Positions 53,870 to 62,791 of a stretch of DNA of 64,000 nucleotides are shown here, piece after piece. The position numbers and the translations under genes were made by a program. A model generated the notes under the pieces. It ran no database searches and was not told the DNA's origin. It worked only from the letters and a program-made list of their open reading frames with translations. Source of the DNA: an uncultured delta proteobacterium. GTDB lineage: Bacteria; Myxococcota_A; UBA9160; JAFDET01. Each line of letters starts with the position of its first letter. The first letter of the stretch is position 1. Where the stretch lies: contig CAMYLJ010000025.1 of NCBI GenBank assembly GCA_947259215.1, forward strand, positions 18,619 to 82,618, written 5' to 3'.

Positions 53870-54766
53870 CTAGGCGTGCACCCGCACGATGCCACCTTCG
53901 AGCGGGTACTCCCGGCCGCAGGCGGTGCAGCGGTGGACCTCGGACCCGCTCTCCAGGGCGCTGCCGCCGCAGCCCACGCAGCGCAGGCGCGTCTCGCCGG
54001 TGCCGCCCGCGGGCGCGTCGCCCCGCTTGCGGAAGGACATCACGTTGGCGTAGCCCAGGTAGAAGCGCTTCAGCTTGAGGAACTCGAGCCCCTCCTCGGC
54101 GCCCCAGCGCTTGATCTCGGCCACCGAGTGGAACGTGGCCTGGGGCGTCCAGAGCTTGTCGCCCAGCAGCCGCCGCAGCTGCCCGTCGTCCAGCGTCTGG
54201 CCCAGGTGCGTCCGGGCGAAGGGCTGCATCGTCCGCACCATCCACTTCGGCACCTTCTCCAGCGGCCAGATCGCGCGCAGCGGCTTGAAGGCCTGGAAGA
54301 CCAGGTTGTAGAGGCTCCAGTAGTTGTAGAGGAAGATCACCACCGTGCCGCCGGCCGCCGTCACCCGCGCGACCTCGTGAAAGCCGCGGCGGCAGTCCGG
54401 CGTGTGGTGCAGCACGCCGATCGAGATCGCGTGATCGAAGCTGGCGTCCTCGAAGGGCAGCTCGAGCGCGCTCGCGTGGAAGATCTCCGCCTCGGGGTTG
54501 ATCTCCCGGCAACGCCGCAGGGAGCCCAGGCTGATGTCCACGCAGGTCATCTGCGCGCCGCGGTCGATCAGCCCCCGGCTGATCTCGCCCACGCTGGAGC
54601 CGACGTCCACCATGCGGCTTCCCCGCACTAGGCCGTCGGGCAGGAACTCCACCAGGTAGTCGCGCCACCAGTCGATGCGATTCGAGCCGCCCTCGATGAA
54701 GGGGTACTCGTCGTAATGGCTCCGCGTCTGGTCGAGAAGCGGTTGCGCCTGATCGGGTGCGGCCAT
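53870..54766 (-). CDS. SAM-dependent methyltransferase with C-terminal zinc ribbon (paralogue A)
   Basis: 298 residues from the ATG at 54766 (AAGGAAG upstream); an ATGA-coupled ATG at 54793 would add nine residues. Class I Rossmann methyltransferase: motif I MVDVGSSVGEISRGL (about 52-66), acidic VDIS motif II, ISIGVLHHTPDCRRGFHEVA and TAAGGTVVIFLYNYWSLYN. The C-terminal 40 residues form a zinc ribbon (CVGC and CTAC pairs separated by about 18). Homologous to the gene at 56531-57415, sharing RRLLGDKLWTP and YPFIEGG. Presumably methylates a sugar or lipid-linked glycan intermediate; the acceptor is unknown. Confidence 0.85.
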   Translation of the reverse strand: MAAPDQAQPLLDQTRSHYDEYPFIEGGSNRIDWWRDYLVEFLPDGLVRGSRMVDVGSSVGEISRGLIDRGAQMTCVDISLGSLRRCREINPEAEIFHASALELPFEDASFDHAISIGVLHHTPDCRRGFHEVARVTAAGGTVVIFLYNYWSLYNLVFQAFKPLRAIWPLEKVPKWMVRTMQPFARTHLGQTLDDGQLRRLLGDKLWTPQATFHSVAEIKRWGAEEGLEFLKLKRFYLGYANVMSFRKRGDAPAGGTGETRLRCVGCGGSALESGSEVHRCTACGREYPLEGGIVRVHA

Positions 54767-54789
54767 GTTCACTTCCTTCTCCGGGTTGT

Positions 54790-56556
54790 TCATGGGACTC
54801 GCACGAGCTCCTTGCCGCCGGTGTCCCGAACGACGATCAAGGCGCCGTCTCCGACGGTGCCATCGAAGCGTCGCATCAGCTCGAAATCGCGGTCGATCAC
54901 GTCCAGCAGGTCGGCGTGCTCGGCCGCCATGTGCTCCGCGAAGGTGTAGACCACCCAGGTGTGCTCGCTGCGCCTGCGGATGGCGTCGAGCTCGCCCGCC
55001 TCGTGCACCACAGTCCAGTGCGGCGCGTAGACACGCCCGTAGGGATACTGGGCGAGCCCCACCACCACCACGCTGTCGCCCGAGCCGCGCTGCGCTTCGA
55101 CGTAGCGCTCCGCGCCCGCGAAGTCCTGCTTGGGGTGCCAGGCGCGGGGCACGCTGGCGGCGGACACGGCGATCGCCAGGCACGCCGCCGCGGTCGCCAG
55201 GCGCTGCGCACCCGCCTCTGGAAGGCCGACCCGTTGGGCGGCCCACTCGGCCGTCGCGATCCCGCCGCGCATGGCCAGCAGCACGACGAAGCCGGTGACC
55301 ACGAAGAACGAGCGGGGCCAGAGGTGGTGTCCCAGCGCGAGGGCGCTCGCCGCCACCAGCAGCGCCGGCACCACCACCAGCACCGGCAGCTCCGGCGCAT
55401 CGCGCAGGCTGCGCACGGCTCCCACGCCGAGCACCGCCAGCACCGCGACGCCCGCCAGCATTCCCGCGGCCGCGGGGCCCCCGCGGCCGAGGCCCGCGAG
55501 GGTCTCACGCAGGGTCCACAGCGGGTCCTTCCAGGTTCCCACCACCGAGGGCTCCGCCAGGGCCGAGCCCAGGAACTGGGGCAGCCCCCACGCGTAGAGG
55601 GCGAAGGTCAGCAGCGCGGCCAGGCCGAAGCCATCCACCAGGGGCAGCCAGCGCTCGGCGGCCGAACGCGGGCCGCGCACGAGCCGCGGCGCGTACACCA
55701 CGGCGTGACCGAAGGCCACGAACACCGCGGTGAGGTGCGACCAGGCTCCCAGCGCCGCCGCCGCGGCGTAGGCCAGCCACAGCGGCGTGCGCTCCGGGCC
55801 GTCCGCGTCGCGCGCGCGCAGGAAGAACCCGGTCGCGACGAGCGAGAAGAACAGCGCCGCGGTGTAGCCGCGCGCGTTCTGGCTGAACCAGATGTGGTGG
55901 TACGAGACCGCCATCAGCGCCGTGGCCAGGAGCGCCTCGCGCCGGCCGAGCCAGCGGTTGCCCAGCCACCACAGCGCCCACAACGACGCCACCCCGTAGA
56001 GTGCGGCCGGCAGGCGCAGCGCCCAGGCGGTCTCCCCGAAGGCCACGAGCGACAGGTGCGCCGGCACGGTGAAGGCGAAGTGCTGGTTCTCCGAATCGAG
56101 GGTGGTCAGGAGCTCGCCCAGGGGCAGGCGCGCGTACTGGGTCAGGGTCAGGACCTCGTCCAGCCAGAGTCCGCTTCCCAGCCCCCACAGCCGCAGCACC
56201 GCCGCGAGGGCCAGGATGGCCCACAGCACCGGTCCGCCCGCCTCGGCGACCGCGAGGCGCGCCTCGCCCGCCGCGCTTCCGCGCGGGGCGCTCCCGAAGA
56301 GCCCCAGGCGGACCACCCCGAAGAGGCCGACCCCGGCCAGCGCCAGGCGCCACAGCGCGGCGCCGCTGACGAGCTCCGGCGGCCAGCCCGCTGCCGGCGC
56401 CGCACCGCGCAGCGCGCCGAGCCACACCGCCGACGGCACGAGGGCCGCGACGGCGAGCAGCAGAACGCCCGCGGTGGGGGCCCGCCGCAGCCGGGAGCTC
56501 ACCGGCTCGCTCGACGCCTCCGTGGTCGCCTCAGACGAGGCACCGATAGATCCCAT
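54790..56556 (-). CDS. GT39/ArnT-like membrane glycosyltransferase
   Basis: About 589 residues (ATG at 56556; a GTG at 56502 is an alternative). About 12 to 13 transmembrane helices. LRLWGLGSGLWLDEVLTLTQ (about 119-138) contains the conserved acidic residues that in GT39/ArnT enzymes take the sugar from undecaprenyl-phosphate. The C-terminal periplasmic part (about 470-589) contains HWTVVHEAGELDAIRRRSEH and EHADLLDVIDRDFEL. The first codons overlap the end of the upstream methyltransferase gene by 26 bases and its stop overlaps the next ATG. Likely transfers a sugar to lipid or protein in the periplasm. Confidence 0.8.
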   Translation of the reverse strand: MGSIGASSEATTEASSEPVSSRLRRAPTAGVLLLAVAALVPSAVWLGALRGAAPAAGWPPELVSGAALWRLALAGVGLFGVVRLGLFGSAPRGSAAGEARLAVAEAGGPVLWAILALAAVLRLWGLGSGLWLDEVLTLTQYARLPLGELLTTLDSENQHFAFTVPAHLSLVAFGETAWALRLPAALYGVASLWALWWLGNRWLGRREALLATALMAVSYHHIWFSQNARGYTAALFFSLVATGFFLRARDADGPERTPLWLAYAAAAALGAWSHLTAVFVAFGHAVVYAPRLVRGPRSAAERWLPLVDGFGLAALLTFALYAWGLPQFLGSALAEPSVVGTWKDPLWTLRETLAGLGRGGPAAAGMLAGVAVLAVLGVGAVRSLRDAPELPVLVVVPALLVAASALALGHHLWPRSFFVVTGFVVLLAMRGGIATAEWAAQRVGLPEAGAQRLATAAACLAIAVSAASVPRAWHPKQDFAGAERYVEAQRGSGDSVVVVGLAQYPYGRVYAPHWTVVHEAGELDAIRRRSEHTWVVYTFAEHMAAEHADLLDVIDRDFELMRRFDGTVGDGALIVVRDTGGKELVRVP

Positions 56557-57415
56557 CGACCGGCTCGAAGGTTTCCGCGCACGGGTCGCAGCGGTAGGCG
56601 CCGTTCGTCGGCTTGATCGGCTGCTCACCGCACTTCGGGCACCGGAACAGGACCTCCTGCCGGGGCTCTTCGCTCATGGTGCCCTGCTTCCGGAACGTCA
56701 GCATGTGGGCGTAGTGGTGGTAGAAGAGCTTGTGGTGCACGGGCTCGAGGCCGAACTCGCGGCCCCAGCGCTCCAGCTCGCCGCGGGTATGGAAGGTGGC
56801 GTGCGGCGTCCAGAGCTTGTCGCCGAGCAGCCGGCGCAGCACGGGCTCGCTCACCTCGGTCCCCAGGTGGTTGCGGACGAAGGGCTGCATGCCCTTCACC
56901 ATCCAACCCGGAGCCTTCTCGAGCGGGATCAGCTTCCGGATCGGCGCCCAGAGCTTGTACATCAGGTTCAGGTAGCTCCAGGTGTTGTAGATGAAGAGGA
57001 CCACGGTGCCGCCGGGCGCCGTGACACGCGCCACCTCCGAAATGCCCTTCTTGCAGTCCGGGGTCACCATCAGCACGCCGATCGAGATGGTGTGGTCGAA
57101 CGCGCCGTCGGCGAAGGGCAGGTTGAGCGCGCTCCCGTTGAAGCGCACGGCCTCGGGGTTGATCTCGCCGTTGCGCTTCAGGGCCCTGAGCGTCAGGTCC
57201 AGGCACACCGGCCGCGCGCCGCGGTTGGCGATCCCGCGCGAGATCTCCCCGATGCTCGACCCGATGTCGCCGACGAGCCGGCCCTTCAGGTGCTCGTCCT
57301 CGGGAAGGAACTCGCGCAGATAGTCCTGCCACCAGGCGATCCGCTCCGCCCCGCCCTCGATGAACGGGTAATCCTCGTAGTAGGCCTTGGTCTCGGTCAC
57401 TGCCGCTTCGGGCAT
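56531..57415 (-). CDS. SAM-dependent methyltransferase with C-terminal zinc ribbon (paralogue B)
   Basis: 294 residues; ATG 57415 follows AAGGAG. Rossmann methyltransferase with VGDIGSSIGEISRGIANRG (motif I), CLDLTLRALKRNGEINPEA, ISIGVLMVTPDCKKGISEVA and TAPGGTVVLFIYNTWSYLN. The C-terminal ribbon has RCPKCGEQ and YRCDPCAETF. About half its residues match paralogue A by eye, including TETKAYYEDYPFIEGG near the start. It flanks the GT-C gene with paralogue A, so the two may methylate the same glycan or two positions of it. Its beginning overlaps the end of the SBBP lipoprotein gene by 19 bases. Confidence 0.85.
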   Translation of the reverse strand: MPEAAVTETKAYYEDYPFIEGGAERIAWWQDYLREFLPEDEHLKGRLVGDIGSSIGEISRGIANRGARPVCLDLTLRALKRNGEINPEAVRFNGSALNLPFADGAFDHTISIGVLMVTPDCKKGISEVARVTAPGGTVVLFIYNTWSYLNLMYKLWAPIRKLIPLEKAPGWMVKGMQPFVRNHLGTEVSEPVLRRLLGDKLWTPHATFHTRGELERWGREFGLEPVHHKLFYHHYAHMLTFRKQGTMSEEPRQEVLFRCPKCGEQPIKPTNGAYRCDPCAETFEPVDGIYRCLV

Positions 57416-59019
57416 GGCACGTCTCCTTCCCCGCGGGGCCGGGCTGCGACCCCGCCTCCGATTCTCTGGCTTGGTTCCCATCGGTCGAACGGCTCGGTCC
57501 GCTCGACCCTCATCAGCACCAGCGTGGCGTCCCGGCCCCCCCGGCGGGTGGCCTGGTAGGCGCCCTCACTTGCTGGGAAATCCGGCGACGACGTTCCCCC
57601 GACCGCGGCCACGAGCCCACCGCGGGCGGCGACTCCGCTGCCGCGCTCCCAGCTGCTTCCGCCGAAGTAGGTGGCTAAAAGCGGGACGCCGGTGACGCTA
57701 TCGAATAGGGCGAAATACGCATCCCTTTCGCCCTGGCGGGAAAGCGATGCGGCTCCGGCCGTCACCGGCAGGTCCTGCGACCCCGTGGTGCCGTAGAGGA
57801 TGAGCAGCTTCGCCTCGGGATCGAGGGCGCTGCCGTGGGACCCCTCCTCCCCGCTGCCGCCGAAGAACGTCAGGAATTCGAGCTCCAGGTCGGCATCCAG
57901 CCGGGCCAGGAAGTTGTCGAAGGGGCCACCCCGGTTGGAGGCGGGACGCCCCGGGCCACAGGCGACCAGGTCGAGGGAGCTGGAGCTTCCCGTGACGAAC
58001 AGGCCTGCCGTCCCCGGCATGGGGGCGAGCGGCCGTTGCGCGTAGTCGTCCCCACTTCCGCCCAGGTGGCGAGCGGCGCGCAGCGCGCCGTCAGCGGCCG
58101 CGAGCCGGGCCAGGTACACGTCGCTGTCACCGCCGCCGTAGGCCGCGGCGCCCGGCGGCGCCACGGGCGCCCCCGGCCCCCGAAGGATCCCCACCACCAC
58201 GAGCGCTTCCGGCGACGGGCCGGCGCCCTCGAAGACGGCTCCACGCGTGAGCTCCTCGGGCCGGTCGTCGTGCGGGCTTCCGAGGGTGCGCGCCGCCTGG
58301 ACGCGCGCGCCGTCGGGAGCGAGCCGCAGCCAGAACATGTCGGACCAGCCGCCGATGGGAGCGACCGCGCGCACGCCGGTCGAGGCCAGGAAGTCGTGGG
58401 AGCGGGTGAACCCGAACACGTGCACGCCGCCCGCGGCGTCCACCTGCGCGCCTCCCCGGGCCGCCTCGTCCCGGCGACCGCCGAGGAAGCTGGCCCACTC
58501 CAGGCGACCGGTCTCGCCGCCCAACCGCGCCGCCCAGGCGTCTCCGTACTCGCCGCCCTGGCCTCCTGCGTAGGTCCGCTGGACCGCGCCCGGCGTGGTG
58601 GGGAAGTCCGGCGAGCCCGTGCCGCCCGCCAGCAGCACGTCTCCCCGGGCGTCGAGATCGAAGCCGGTCACGTAATCGCGCCCCGAACCTCCGACGAGCG
58701 TCAGCCAGAGGAGCCGGCCGTCGGGAGCGAAGCGAGCCACCAGCGCGTCCATGTTTCCGCCCAGCGGACCCAAGCGGGTGGCGTCGGGAAGATCCCCGGC
58801 CGGCGAGCGCGTGTAGCCCGCGGCCACGATCGAGCCGTCGGGCGCGAAGCGCACGTCGCGGAACTGGTCCTCGCGGCTGCCGCCGACGATGGCGGCGAAG
58901 AGCAGCTCGGCGCGAGCGCCGGCCGGCAGGATCGCGCGCGGCGTCTCGGGCTGCCGGTCCGCGGGCCCGCAGGCGGCCAGAACGCTCCCCAGCAAGACCA
59001 CGAGCGCGAGCCCCCGCAC
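57397..59019 (-). CDS. SBBP-repeat beta-propeller lipoprotein (paralogue 1)
   Basis: 540 residues, GTG start, lipobox VLAAC (C17). The mature protein is built from repeats of the SBBP/seven-bladed beta-propeller type, each about 55-65 residues with an LGGSGxDyxxxxxxD...G...aGxTxSpDFPttpGA pattern; at least five are visible (SPDFPTTPGAVQRTYAGG, SFLGGRRDEAARGG, HLGGSGDDYAQRPL, FFGGSGEEGSHGSALD, YFGGSSWERGSGVAARG). Surface-exposed lipid-anchored propeller; its ligand is unknown. Starts six bases after the GT-C gene 59026-60645 and overlaps the following methyltransferase gene by 19 bases. Confidence 0.87.
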   Translation of the reverse strand: MRGLALVVLLGSVLAACGPADRQPETPRAILPAGARAELLFAAIVGGSREDQFRDVRFAPDGSIVAAGYTRSPAGDLPDATRLGPLGGNMDALVARFAPDGRLLWLTLVGGSGRDYVTGFDLDARGDVLLAGGTGSPDFPTTPGAVQRTYAGGQGGEYGDAWAARLGGETGRLEWASFLGGRRDEAARGGAQVDAAGGVHVFGFTRSHDFLASTGVRAVAPIGGWSDMFWLRLAPDGARVQAARTLGSPHDDRPEELTRGAVFEGAGPSPEALVVVGILRGPGAPVAPPGAAAYGGGDSDVYLARLAAADGALRAARHLGGSGDDYAQRPLAPMPGTAGLFVTGSSSSLDLVACGPGRPASNRGGPFDNFLARLDADLELEFLTFFGGSGEEGSHGSALDPEAKLLILYGTTGSQDLPVTAGAASLSRQGERDAYFALFDSVTGVPLLATYFGGSSWERGSGVAARGGLVAAVGGTSSPDFPASEGAYQATRRGGRDATLVLMRVERTEPFDRWEPSQRIGGGVAARPRGEGDVPCPKRQ

Positions 59020-59025
59020 TGCGGC

Positions 59026-60645
59026 TCACCCGCCGTCGCGCAGCACCCAGACCGTGTAGCGTCCGAAGCGGCGCGACTCCTGGTAGTGCGCGGCGATGAA
59101 ACGGTCGAGCTCGGTGGCGCCGATGTCCAGGTGCTCCGCGTGTCGCCGCTTCACCTCATCGAGCACGTCGTCGGGGAACCTGTTCCAGAGGACCAGCAGC
59201 GGGACCTCCTGCTCGCGCAGCTCTGCCACGATCTCCCGCTGTCCAGCCGCGGTATCCGCGATTCCCGGATGCAGCTCGTGGTAGCGGGTGGCGGGAGGGC
59301 GATCGAGCCAGAAATAGAGCACGACGTCGTTGAGGATCACGATGTCGTGACGGTCCAGTCCCGAATAGATCGGGGTTCCCGGCGGGACGCGCTCGTGCAC
59401 GTAGGCGGCCAGCTCCTCGAGCTGGGCCGCGCTGCCGGGCGAGAGCCGGACCCCCGAGAGCTTGGGCAGCGCCAAGGCGACCCGTTCCTGCCCCAGGGTC
59501 CGCGCGAGACGCACGCTCGGCTGGAGCACGAGCGCGCCGGCCCAGCCGACCGCGAGCGCGGCGGCGAGGATCCGGAACCGGCGCGCGCGCTCCGGCAGTC
59601 CCTGGAGCAGAAGCAGCGCGAGGCCCAGGGCGTAGAGGGTCATGCTGACGACGTGGGTGTTGATCTGCGTGTGGGCGGCGAACCAGTGGCCGGCGAAGCC
59701 GACGGCGAACGCCACCAGCAGTCCCGCGCGCGCGGCGTCCCGGGCCGCCAGGGCTCGCAGCCCGGCCGCGATGCCGGCCAGCCAGATCGCGAAGGGGAGC
59801 GCGAACGCGAGCCAGTTGCCGGCGTTGAACGCCACTTGCCGCTTCAGGGCACCGGGCGGAGCCCAGCCCCCGGGGAGCAGGCTCGGGAAGGACTCGGGTC
59901 GCGCGTGGCGGAAGTCGGTGGCCGGGAACACGATCAGGCTCTCGAGCAGCTCGCGCCCGGCCAGCGCCAGCAGGACCGCCGCCACGGGCACGAAGGGCAG
60001 CGCCGTTGCTCCCGCCAGCCGCAGGAGCCGTGCGAGGCCGCGGCCGTCGCGCACCAGGGCGGCGTGGGTGACGAGCCCGGCCGTCGCCGCGAGGCCGGTG
60101 TAGGCGCCCACGTCGTGCTTGAACAGGGCCGCCGTCCCGATGGCGAGCCCCGCCAGCACGAGCGCGCGCTCGCGGGCCGTGCGGAAGAACGCGACCAGCG
60201 CGAGCCAGGCCAGCAGCAGGCAGCACAACACGGGAGGATAGGTTCCCAGGTAGCGTGTGAAGGGCGTGGAGAAGAGCGCGGCTGCGAACACGACCGCGGC
60301 GAGCAGCGCCAGCCCGGGCCGCGAGAGGTGCAGGAAGAGCCGGTGTGCCAATCCGACACCCGCAGCGCACAGTAGCGATCCGGCGACGGCTCCCACGGCG
60401 AGCTGCGTTCCGAAGAGCGCGAACAGGCCGGCCAGCAGGTAGTACGAGCCCGGCGCGTAGAGGGTCCAGAAGTCGCGGTAGGGGAACTCACCGGCCAGCA
60501 CGCGCTCGGCGCCCACCAGCGAGACGCCGCCCTTCAGCCCATCTCCCCAGTACAGCGAGAAGCACGCCAGGGCCGCCGCCGCCAGAGCCGCGCTGGTCCA
60601 GCGGCTCGCGAGCGGACCATTCCTCACCTCGCCCTTCGCGGTCAC
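59026..60645 (-). CDS. GT-C-type membrane glycosyltransferase, first gene of the minus-strand operon
   Basis: 539 residues, GTG start. About ten transmembrane helices in residues 17-370, with EFPYRDFWTLYAPGSYYLLA (about 54-73), whose YRDFW-x5-G loop is typical of DUF2079/ArnT-like GT-C proteins. A periplasmic C-terminal domain (about 390-539) carries RHDIVILNDVVLYFWLDRPP and ATELDRFIAAHY. Donor and acceptor are unknown. It heads a seven-gene minus-strand run ending at 50401, with gaps or overlaps of 36 bases or less throughout, and is divergent from the second SBBP gene across 140 bases. Confidence 0.78.
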   Translation of the reverse strand: MTAKGEVRNGPLASRWTSAALAAAALACFSLYWGDGLKGGVSLVGAERVLAGEFPYRDFWTLYAPGSYYLLAGLFALFGTQLAVGAVAGSLLCAAGVGLAHRLFLHLSRPGLALLAAVVFAAALFSTPFTRYLGTYPPVLCCLLLAWLALVAFFRTARERALVLAGLAIGTAALFKHDVGAYTGLAATAGLVTHAALVRDGRGLARLLRLAGATALPFVPVAAVLLALAGRELLESLIVFPATDFRHARPESFPSLLPGGWAPPGALKRQVAFNAGNWLAFALPFAIWLAGIAAGLRALAARDAARAGLLVAFAVGFAGHWFAAHTQINTHVVSMTLYALGLALLLLQGLPERARRFRILAAALAVGWAGALVLQPSVRLARTLGQERVALALPKLSGVRLSPGSAAQLEELAAYVHERVPPGTPIYSGLDRHDIVILNDVVLYFWLDRPPATRYHELHPGIADTAAGQREIVAELREQEVPLLVLWNRFPDDVLDEVKRRHAEHLDIGATELDRFIAAHYQESRRFGRYTVWVLRDGG

Positions 60646-60785
60646 CCGATCGTCCCCCGGTCGGCGCGGAAGCTAGCATCGCGACGATTGCAAGGTCGAG
60701 CAGCAGCGCGCATACCGCGCGCGACGCGATCGCGAGCCCGTGCCGGCTGGACCGCAGTGTAACCGGCGATTAGACTCTCGCGGGC

Positions 60786-62315
60786 ATGGCGATCAGCGCG
60801 CAGAGTCGTCCCGCTCTCGCCGCGGGCGCGATCGCGGCGCTGCTGCTCGCGGCAGCCTGTCGCGAAGTCGAGTCCCCGGAAGTGGTGACGCTGATCGGAG
60901 GCTCCGGCACGACCGATCTGGCACAGGCCTGCTTCGTCGACAGCGCCGGATTCCTCTACCTGGCCGGGAACACAGGGTCCGACGACTTTCCCACCACACC
61001 CGGTGTGCTCCAGCCCGCGCACCATCCGGAGGCCAGCAAGAGCCGCCAGGACGGGTTCGTGGCGAAGCTCACGCCCGACGGCCGCTCGCTGGTCTGGTCC
61101 ACCTACCTGGGCGGGAGCGGCCGAGATCACGTCATGGGGCTCCGCGTCGATGCCGAGGGCCACGTCTACGCGGTCGGCTGGACCCTTTCTCCGGACTTCC
61201 CCGCCACGCCGGGCGCCCTGCACCGCAGCAGTCCGGCCGGCGCCGACATCTTCGTCGCCAAGCTGGCACCCGACGCCTCGCAGCTCGAGTACGTGGCGCG
61301 GGTCGACGGCTCGGCCTGGGCGGAGACCCGCGGCAGCTTCGAGCTGGACCCGGAAGGCCGCGTCTGGGTGCTCGGCGCGACGACCTCTTCCGACTTCCCG
61401 ACGACGGAGGACGCGCTGCAGCGGGTCTACGGCGGCGTCAACGACGGGGTGCTCTTCGCGCTCTCCCCCGACGGGGCACGCCTCGAGTACTCGACGTTCC
61501 TCGGTGGCGCCGAGCACGACACCGCCTTCGGCCTGGCGCGGCACGCCGACGGAACCCTCTACGCCGCCGGCTGGACCCGCTCGCCGGACTTCCCGGTCAC
61601 CCCGGGCGCCGTGCAGGAGCGCTTCGCGGGTGCCGAAGGCGGCGTACCGAACTGGGGCGGCGACGTCTGGCTGGCGCGCTTTTCCGCCGACGGCCGCCGC
61701 CGGCTGTTCTCGACCTTCTTCGGGGGCCCGGCCTCCGACGCGTCGGCCGGCAACCAGCCCCTCGCCGTCAGCCCCGAGGGCAACGCGGTCCTGATCGGCC
61801 GCACCTGGGGACGCGTACCCACGACCGCCGGGGCCTTCCGCAGCGAGCCCGAGGCGGACACCCCCAACCCCTTCGTACTGGTGTTGGCTCCGGATGGGTC
61901 GCGGGTCGTCGCGAGCACGCTGACGAGCAGCCGCGGTGAGATGTCGGGCCTGGCCGTGGACGGCGCCGGACGCGTCTACCACGCCGGTCGCAGCGGACCC
62001 GGCCTCGTCACGACGCGCAACGCCTTCCAGCCCGAGTTCGGCGGCGGCGGCACGGACACCTTCCTCTCCATCTTCTCCCCGGACCTCACGACGCTGCTCT
62101 ACTCGAGCTACCTGGGCGGCTCCGGGGACGCCCAGGAGTCGACCCGCTGCTTGTGGCTCGGGCCCCGCGGACAGCTGCTGATGAGCGGCGACAGCGGCTC
62201 CCGGGACTTCCCCACCACGCCCGGGGCCTTCCAGGAGCGCAACGCCGGCAGGACGAGCGGCTTCGGAGCCGTCTGGCCGCCATCGCTCACCGCGGGCGTC
62301 GGCGAGCGCGGATGA
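60786..62315 (+). CDS. SBBP-repeat beta-propeller lipoprotein (paralogue 2)
   Basis: 509 residues with lipobox LAAAC (C25). Repeats as in paralogue 1: GNTGSDDFPTTPGVLQ, YLGGSGRDHVMGLRVDAEG, TLSPDFPATPGALHRS, TTSSDFPTTEDALQRVYGG, FLGGAEHDTAFGLARHADG, TRSPDFPVTPGAVQERFAG, YLGGSGDAQESTRCLWLGP and a final SGSRDFPTTPGAFQ. A classical SBBP protein, lipid-anchored and probably on the outer surface. The stop is overlapped by the GT2 start (ATGA), tying it to glycan synthesis. Divergent from the GT-C/SBBP operon. Confidence 0.88.
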   Translation: MAISAQSRPALAAGAIAALLLAAACREVESPEVVTLIGGSGTTDLAQACFVDSAGFLYLAGNTGSDDFPTTPGVLQPAHHPEASKSRQDGFVAKLTPDGRSLVWSTYLGGSGRDHVMGLRVDAEGHVYAVGWTLSPDFPATPGALHRSSPAGADIFVAKLAPDASQLEYVARVDGSAWAETRGSFELDPEGRVWVLGATTSSDFPTTEDALQRVYGGVNDGVLFALSPDGARLEYSTFLGGAEHDTAFGLARHADGTLYAAGWTRSPDFPVTPGAVQERFAGAEGGVPNWGGDVWLARFSADGRRRLFSTFFGGPASDASAGNQPLAVSPEGNAVLIGRTWGRVPTTAGAFRSEPEADTPNPFVLVLAPDGSRVVASTLTSSRGEMSGLAVDGAGRVYHAGRSGPGLVTTRNAFQPEFGGGGTDTFLSIFSPDLTTLLYSSYLGGSGDAQESTRCLWLGPRGQLLMSGDSGSRDFPTTPGAFQERNAGRTSGFGAVWPPSLTAGVGERG

Positions 62316-62791
62316 CGACGCCGAGCCCCGCCGCGCTCGCGCCCGGGCCGAAGGTCGCGATCGTGGTCCCCTGTTACGACGAGGCGGAGCGGCTCGATCT
62401 CGCCGCCTTCGAGCGCTTCCTGCAGGCGGAGCCGGCGGTCGAGCTGCTCTTCGTCGACGACGGTAGCCGCGATCGCACGCGCGAGGTGCTCGAGCAGCTG
62501 CGTGAGGCGGGCGGGTTCAGGTCCTCGTGCTGGAGCGCAACTCCGGCAAGGCCGAAGCGGTCCGGCACGGCATGCTCCAGCTTCTCGAGGGAAGCGCGCG
62601 CTACGTCGGCTACTGGGACGCGGATCTCGCGACCCCGCTGGACGAGATCCCGCGCTTCGCCCGGCACCTTGACGAGCACGCGGACGTCGAGATCGTCTTC
62701 GGATCGCGCGTCAAGCTCCTCGGCCGCACGGTGGAGCGCAACGCCTGGCGACACTACTCCGGGCGGGTCTTCGCCACCCTGGTGTCGCTGA
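62312..62791 (+). CDS. GT2 glycosyltransferase, N-terminal part (frameshifted)
   Basis: Starts in an ATGA overlap with the SBBP gene. Residues 1-68 are a GT-A nucleotide-sugar domain: KVAIVVPCYDEAERL and ELLFVDDGSRDRTREVLEQL. After LREAGG the frame gives nonsense. The family sequence resumes in another frame as VQVLVLERNSGKAEAVRHGM from 62515. One extra G in the GGG at 62513-62515 joins them exactly. The gene therefore spans 62312-63084 (about 257 residues), probably a polyprenyl-phosphate glycosyltransferase. Confidence 0.6.
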   Translation: MTTPSPAALAPGPKVAIVVPCYDEAERLDLAAFERFLQAEPAVELLFVDDGSRDRTREVLEQLREAGGFRSSCWSATPARPKRSGTACSSFSREARATSATGTRISRPRWTRSRASPGTLTSTRTSRSSSDRASSSSAARWSATPGDTTPGGSSPPWCR

